Below, piece by piece: positions 5,701 to 9,267 of a DNA stretch of 9,267 bases. How positions within the stretch are numbered: the stretch's first letter is position 1; each line of letters begins with the position of its first letter. The notes beneath the pieces were generated by a model that was not told the DNA's origin, searched no databases, and saw only the letters and a program-made list of their open reading frames with translations. The position numbers and the translations under genes were made by a program. Origin of the DNA: Caldifarciminota bacterium (GTDB lineage Bacteria; WOR-3; Hydrothermia; UBA1063; CAJXJZ01); the NCBI GenBank assembly GCA_027073945.1, contig JALTEL010000200.1, forward strand, positions 1 to 9,267, given 5' to 3'.

Positions 5701-6565
5701 TCCTGCCCATGAGACGTTTGACAAAAGTGGGCAAAGCGAATGATGCTCGGTGTATTTCCGCGTTGTAAAAGCGGAGTTTATCGGAAATGTTTTTTATATC
5801 CGCAATTCTCGGTTCTGTTGTGGTTTCTTTGTTGGAACAAAAGCAAAAGCTCCACATGCTCCCTGGATATACCGGCACATAGGTGATATACATAGAAACA
5901 TGGGAAAAGACAGTGCGAAGAGAGGCGTAAAATTTTCTTATGAAATTGGCATGAAAAATAGGTGATTCAGTTTGAGAGACCACTATTCCGCCTCGATTCA
6001 GATGAGATTTTATTTTGGCAAAGAACTTTCTTGTGAATAAGACACGTGCGGGGCCCACAGGGTCAGCCGAATCCACAAGCACTACATCGTATTTTTTATT
6101 TTCTCTTTGTAAATATTTCATACCATCCTCAAAAAACACACTTAATCTCTTATCTTTGAATCCTGTTGCCATTTTTGGAAAAAACTTTTTTGATATTTCA
6201 ACAACTTTTCTGTCTATTTCCACAAGGTCTATTTTTTGAACTTCCCTATGTCTGCATACTTCCCTCAAGGTTCCGCCATCTCCTCCTCCTATAATAAGCA
6301 CTTTTTCGGGATTTTTATGCGTAAAAAGGGGTACATGAGCTATCATCTCATGGTAGAAGTATTCGTCTAATTCGGAAAACATGATAGAGCCGTATAGTAT
6401 CAAAACCTTTCCCAATTCCCTTGAATTTACCACCATTATCTTCTGGAACTTGCTATTTTCTGCGTATAATACGTCTTTTATGCGAAATTTGAGCCCAACA
6501 TCCCCTTTATGGAGTTCGGAAAACCATAAATCCTGGGGTTGCAAATAAGAATCAAATTCACTCAT
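5684..6565 (-). CDS. speE: Spermidine synthase (polyamine aminopropyltransferase), canonical type
   Basis: This enzyme transfers the aminopropyl group of decarboxylated AdoMet to putrescine or a related amine, giving spermidine and methylthioadenosine. The 293-residue protein has LWFSEL near the N-terminus, YHEM (71-74), the nucleotide-binding IIGGGDGGTLREV (91-103), LVEID (114-118), the catalytic DSADPVGPA (165-173) and YPGSMWSF (233-240), all typical of SpeE. The usual LDGxxQ before the DE-YHE segment is LYGSIM, a departure at a normally conserved Asp. The ATG overlaps the decarboxylase stop as TAATG and has a strong GGAGGTGA site, so it is well translated. This is the second aminopropyltransferase in the operon and the one closest to classical spermidine synthases. 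Amine acceptor cannot be fixed from sequence. Confidence 0.92.
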   Translation of the reverse strand: MSEFDSYLQPQDLWFSELHKGDVGLKFRIKDVLYAENSKFQKIMVVNSRELGKVLILYGSIMFSELDEYFYHEMIAHVPLFTHKNPEKVLIIGGGDGGTLREVCRHREVQKIDLVEIDRKVVEISKKFFPKMATGFKDKRLSVFFEDGMKYLQRENKKYDVVLVDSADPVGPARVLFTRKFFAKIKSHLNRGGIVVSQTESPIFHANFIRKFYASLRTVFSHVSMYITYVPVYPGSMWSFCFCSNKETTTEPRIADIKNISDKLRFYNAEIHRASFALPTFVKRLMGRNEIPL

Positions 6566-7716
6566 TAGCTCACCTCCTCGTAAATTATCAGTTTTGCCGG
6601 CTTAAATCCGTTGAATTCCGATGAACTTGCAAGTGTGTATGCTCCCATATTGGAAAATACGAGTATATCTCCTATGTTTAGTTCCGGCAACATACAGGAT
6701 TTATATATGACATCGGAAGAGTCACATGTCCTGCCAGCTATGACAGATAATTGTGCCGATTCTTTTTCTTTGAAATGTATGATAGGATAATCCGCATGGT
6801 CATAAACTTTTCCGGAAAAAGAATGATAAAGACTGTCATCAATGTAGTACCAATTTACATTATTGCGTTTGCTTTTTCCTATAATGCTTGTCACAAGATG
6901 AGTTGTGTCCGCTACGATAAATCTTCCCGGCTCTGCAATTACCTCTACATTGAAAAAATATTCTTCAAGCATCTCACGGATAGGCTTTGCGAACACTTCA
7001 AACGGAGGAGCCCATTCCGGGTAAGGGATGGGAAATCCGCCGCCTATGTCCAGAATTCTTATATCATAACCTTCGGAGAGCAGTATGTTTGTCATTCTCT
7101 TTGTATCATTCAGGGCATTTATATATGGGTATGGAGTTGTAGTTTGTGAACCGACATGAAATGCAAGACCCACCACATCCAGCCCGAGCTTTCTCGCAAG
7201 CCTTGCGTTTTGTTCGACCGCGCTCTGGGGCATGCCGAATTTATAAGATAAATTGATTCTTGCCCCGGGGTTATCTACAACCAGTCTGAGGATAATTTCA
7301 CTTCCGGGTATGTATTGAGCGGTTTTTCGTATTTCCGCTTCATTATCCACTATAAATCTATTCACACCGTGTTTATTGAAGAACTCGAATTCATCCTTTG
7401 AGGTTATGGGATGTGTATATAAAATCCTGCTGTTATCAACACCTAAATCAGATAGTATTTGGTACTCAGTTGAAGAAGAAACATCAAAACCACTGCCTGC
7501 TTCCATAAGTATTCTCAATATATCTTTATGACTGTTTGCCTTTGCTGCGTAGAAGATTTTGACCTGAGGGAGTTCTTCCCTGAATTTGTTATAGTTTTCC
7601 AGCAATTTATATTCACTGACAACCAGCAGGGGGGTATTGAATTTATCGATTAATTTCCTTATGTTTTCCTTGCTGGTTAAAAAGTAAGACCCACTTGAGT
7701 TTATTAGGCCTGCCAT
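6565..7716 (-). CDS. Ornithine/lysine decarboxylase, PLP-dependent fold III
   Basis: The product belongs to the alanine-racemase-fold (group IV) decarboxylases and should make putrescine from ornithine and/or cadaverine from lysine. At 383 residues it is of normal family length. Lys59 in FYAAKANSH is the expected PLP Schiff-base lysine. His187 in AFHVGSQ stacks on the cofactor. LDIGGGFP (222-229) and AEPGRF (261-266) bind phosphate. DDSLYHSF and AGRTCDSSDVIY (327-338) supply the catalytic Cys331-Asp332 of the partner subunit, and Tyr360 lies near the C-terminus. The CDSSD form resembles bacterial dual-specificity ornithine/lysine enzymes rather than diaminopimelate, arginine or carboxynorspermidine decarboxylases, but substrate choice is not decided. 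The ATG overlaps the upstream aminopropyltransferase by 13 bases and lacks a clear ribosome binding site, so translation is probably coupled. Confidence 0.88.
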   Translation of the reverse strand: MAGLINSSGSYFLTSKENIRKLIDKFNTPLLVVSEYKLLENYNKFREELPQVKIFYAAKANSHKDILRILMEAGSGFDVSSSTEYQILSDLGVDNSRILYTHPITSKDEFEFFNKHGVNRFIVDNEAEIRKTAQYIPGSEIILRLVVDNPGARINLSYKFGMPQSAVEQNARLARKLGLDVVGLAFHVGSQTTTPYPYINALNDTKRMTNILLSEGYDIRILDIGGGFPIPYPEWAPPFEVFAKPIREMLEEYFFNVEVIAEPGRFIVADTTHLVTSIIGKSKRNNVNWYYIDDSLYHSFSGKVYDHADYPIIHFKEKESAQLSVIAGRTCDSSDVIYKSCMLPELNIGDILVFSNMGAYTLASSSEFNGFKPAKLIIYEEVS

Positions 7717-8609
7717 ATAAAAGGATTTTTTTCTTCTATTACTTTGCCTTTTTTGAGGCTTTTTTTAAGATAAGCAGGCAGAATTGTTTTTGAAAGGAAG
7801 TAATCCACATTAAAGTAAGAAAAGGATTTTTTAAAACTTTTTTCCCTTTCTTTCATCTCTTTTAATGTTTCTTTCAAACCTATGGATTTACTTCCCAGCT
7901 GGTATCCCCAATTCATCTGAAAGGAATATACAAAATCATAATAGGGATACACATGCCGAAATACCTTTTTGAACGTTTTGTTCAGAGAAGCGTAAAAGAT
8001 ATTGTAAGCCATATCGGCACTGCCTGATTGCGAGACGATTATCCCGTTTTCAGACATAATTGACTTTACTTTTTCAAAGAATTCAATTGTAAATAGTTTT
8101 ATTGACGGACAATCCTCCACAGGCTCAGTGAGATCTGATATCACAACATCAAATGGTTCACCGCTGTAATTGGAAACAAAATCAAGAGCATCCCGATACA
8201 TGATCGTGCTCCGTCCGTCTTCAAATGCCCCATTTGACCATTCCGGGAGATGCGTTCTGCATAGTTCAACCAATTTTTTATCAATATCAACCATTGTTAC
8301 CCGTTTTACCGGGTATTTCAACACTTCTCTAAGAGTTGCGCCTTCACCACCGCCGATAATGAGTACATTGGCGGGAGAAGGGTGGAAGAGCATTGCAGGA
8401 TGTACCAGCATTTCGTGATAAATGTATTCGTCAATTTCAGCGGATTGTATTTTTCCGTCAAGAAAAAGTGTTTTTCCGAATGGATGTAAATTTAACACAT
8501 CAACCTTCTGAAATTTGGTCCTTACAGAAGCGAGAACCTCTTTTACACGATAGCTATATATGAGGTTATCCGTAAAATGCTCTCTAAACCATAGATTATC
8601 CGATTCCAT
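7704..8609 (-). CDS. ACL5/thermospermine-synthase-like aminopropyltransferase
   Basis: This 301-residue protein is an aminopropyltransferase, but of the ACL5 (thermospermine synthase) type rather than classical SpeE. It shows LDGKIQSAEIDEYIYHE (50-66) followed by LVHPAMLFHPSP, IIGGGEGATLREV (84-96), MVDIDKKLVELC (106-117), SDLTEPVEDCPSIKLFT (158-174) and NWGYQLGSK (233-241). The GGGEG loop, the DL(A/T)(D/E)P-VE-x-P-x-x-L(Y/F)T segment and the Trp-Gly near the end are hallmarks I recall of plant ACL5 and its prokaryotic relatives. Spermidine synthases instead have GGGDG and DPxGP. It may therefore add an aminopropyl group to spermidine, giving thermospermine or another tetraamine. The ATG has GGAG five bases upstream, 16 bases after speD. 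The Lys-rich C-terminal tail (about 250-300) is unlike the second copy. Family firm; product inferred. Confidence 0.85.
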   Translation of the reverse strand: MESDNLWFREHFTDNLIYSYRVKEVLASVRTKFQKVDVLNLHPFGKTLFLDGKIQSAEIDEYIYHEMLVHPAMLFHPSPANVLIIGGGEGATLREVLKYPVKRVTMVDIDKKLVELCRTHLPEWSNGAFEDGRSTIMYRDALDFVSNYSGEPFDVVISDLTEPVEDCPSIKLFTIEFFEKVKSIMSENGIIVSQSGSADMAYNIFYASLNKTFKKVFRHVYPYYDFVYSFQMNWGYQLGSKSIGLKETLKEMKEREKSFKKSFSYFNVDYFLSKTILPAYLKKSLKKGKVIEEKNPFIWQA

Positions 8610-8625
8610 TTATACTCCGCTTACC

Positions 8626-9036
8626 CTATGATGCATTTTCATTGCTCATGGAGAACATGCCTTCGTATTTATAAAGTGCATCTTCGGGTAAGTATCCCCT
8701 TTTCAATTCCATAAGTGTGAGGTTTTTGGGCTCAAATTCCTCTTTCATTAATTGTATTGCCGCATCTATATCCACCTCATCGGAACAGTAAAAATAGTCA
8801 ATGGCTGCATATCCGTGTTCCGGCCATGTATGTATTGATATGTGTGATTCTTCAATTATGATCACACCGGAAACACCATGCGGTTCGAATTGATGAAAAA
8901 AAGAACCCAGTGCATGGGCATTGGATTCTCCTGCTACATTGAGCAGAATTTCCTCGACTTTGTCCTTATTTTTTAGGGTATCAGGGTTACAATCATACAT
9001 CTCTATTATTACATGTATTCCCAGTGATTTTTCCAA
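8626..9036 (-). CDS. speD: S-adenosylmethionine decarboxylase proenzyme
   Basis: This enzyme decarboxylates AdoMet to the aminopropyl donor used by both downstream transferases. The 136-residue proenzyme is of the short prokaryotic class, like the Thermotoga and Bacillus enzymes. It cleaves itself before Ser64 in IEESHISIHTWPE, turning that serine into the pyruvoyl cofactor. Glu63, His69 and Cys84 (in YFYCSDEVD) match the residues needed for processing and catalysis, and GYAAIDYF is conserved. The start is TTG at 9036, chosen because AAAGGAGGTGAG lies seven bases upstream and the family begins with KSLGxH. It is the first enzyme gene of the operon, 23 bases after a short leader ORF. No defects seen. 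Confidence 0.95.
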   Translation of the reverse strand: MEKSLGIHVIIEMYDCNPDTLKNKDKVEEILLNVAGESNAHALGSFFHQFEPHGVSGVIIIEESHISIHTWPEHGYAAIDYFYCSDEVDIDAAIQLMKEEFEPKNLTLMELKRGYLPEDALYKYEGMFSMSNENAS

Positions 9037-9059
9037 TTACTCACCTCCTTTTTTGAAAT

Positions 9060-9119
9060 TCACCAGTTGTCAAGATAAAGCCTGCCCTGATAAAGGCTGC
9101 ATCGGGCACACTCACACAT
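9060..9119 (-). CDS. Short cysteine-rich leader ORF upstream of speD
   Basis: An ATG at 9119, behind a strong AAGGAGGTGAG, opens a 19-residue frame, MCECARCSLYQGRLYLDNW, ending in TGA 23 bases before the speD start. An in-frame TAA lies just upstream, so it is not the end of a longer gene. It has three cysteines in the first seven residues. The ribosome binding site is as good as that of speD, which argues that it is translated. An AGCCT/AGGCT pair (9079-9083 and 9094-9098) within it could form a small hairpin. It may be a regulatory leader peptide or a real metal-binding microprotein. Function unproven. Confidence 0.5.
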   Translation of the reverse strand: MCECARCSLYQGRLYLDNW

Positions 9120-9159
9120 TATCTCACCTCCTTAAACATTAGGTTTTGTTAGTCTATTA

Positions 9160-9188
9160 ATTTTAGTACGTCAACTATGTACAATCAA
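9160..9188 (-). promoter_or_regulatory. Sigma70-like promoter of the polyamine operon
   Basis: On the minus strand, TTGATT (9183-9188) is followed after exactly 17 bases by TAAAAT (9160-9165). The spacing is ideal and the -10 box differs from consensus by one base. Transcription would start near 9153, about 34 bases before the leader ORF. A competing TTGACG lies inside the spacer but has no good -10 partner. Confidence 0.5.
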
Positions 9189-9199
9189 GCAAATACCCA

Positions 9200-9267
9200 T
9201 TATTTTTTGGTTTTCACTTCATTGAAAATGTTTAAAATTCTCTCTGCATTTTTTGCCCATGTGAAAT
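9200..9267 (-). CDS. C-terminal end of a probable glycosyltransferase (runs off right edge)
   Basis: The minus-strand frame entering from the right edge reads FTWAKNAERILNIFNEVKTKK and then stops at 9200-9202. The pattern F(T/S)W-x3-A-x3-L-x-I(F/Y)-x-E(V) followed by lysines is the usual last helix of GT-B fold group 1 glycosyltransferases. Only 21 residues are visible, so the family is a guess from this ending. It shares the direction of the polyamine operon and ends just before its predicted promoter. Confidence 0.5.
   Translation of the reverse strand, partial: FTWAKNAERILNIFNEVKTKK

Noticed and set aside
5701..5724. TTG start adding eight residues to the Mut7-C protein
   Set aside because: No ribosome binding site precedes it and the conserved family start begins at the ATG at 5700.
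5390..5743. Plus-strand open frame of 117 codons
   Set aside because: It is antisense to the Mut7-C gene and the end of speE and has no recognisable protein features.
6751..7149. Plus-strand open frame of 132 codons
   Set aside because: It is antisense to the well-supported decarboxylase; composition and lack of motifs mark it as a shadow.
8288..8312. Small hairpin TACCCG/CGGGTA within the ACL5-like gene
   Set aside because: Only six base pairs, inside ordinary codons for conserved residues; expected by chance.
7704..9036. Duplicate speE as a recent tandem duplication
   Set aside because: The two transferases differ throughout, including diagnostic loops, and are separated by the decarboxylase, so they are old paralogues or of separate origin.

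Overview
The window comes from a bacterium. Genes are tightly packed, nearly all on the minus strand, with strong AGGAGG-type ribosome binding sites and some TTG starts. Base composition is moderately AT-rich on the right and visibly more AT-rich on the left. The organism cannot be named from the sequence. A thermophilic or anaerobic bacterium or candidate phylum is possible, because the polyamine gene set resembles those of thermophiles, but that is inference.

Right part (about 9267 down to 2367, minus strand). The last codons of a probable glycosyltransferase are followed by a sigma70-like promoter (9160-9188). Next come a 19-codon cysteine-rich leader ORF with its own strong ribosome binding site, then speD (AdoMet decarboxylase), an ACL5/thermospermine-synthase-like aminopropyltransferase, a fold-III ornithine/lysine decarboxylase, and a more canonical spermidine synthase. 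The same gene string continues with a Mut7-C RNase-domain protein, a bifunctional NAD(P)H-hydrate repair enzyme (nnr) and a secreted-looking beta-propeller protein. Most of these genes overlap or nearly touch, so they probably form one transcript. The decarboxylase makes the diamine, SpeD makes the aminopropyl donor, and two different aminopropyltransferases can extend the chain. The expected product is spermidine plus a longer polyamine such as thermospermine.

Left part (about 2322 down to 1, minus strand). A good promoter (TTGACT-17-TATACT) precedes a three-gene operon whose genes overlap by ATGA: a TIGR04255-like protein, a 178-residue unknown protein, and a VapC-like PIN-domain RNase. This looks like a toxin-antitoxin or defence module with unusual partners. 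It is bracketed by an imperfect ~41-bp inverted repeat (401-441 and 2197-2237) lying just outside the first start and last stop codons. Beyond it is the N-terminal part of a DNA methyltransferase (DPFYGCGTT motif) that runs off the left edge, so this end resembles an accessory or defence region.

The most striking non-coding structure is a perfect 28-bp palindrome (5324-5351), with further 7-bp complementary flanks, inside the conserved zinc-ribbon part of the Mut7-C gene. There it makes both strands encode the same nine residues.
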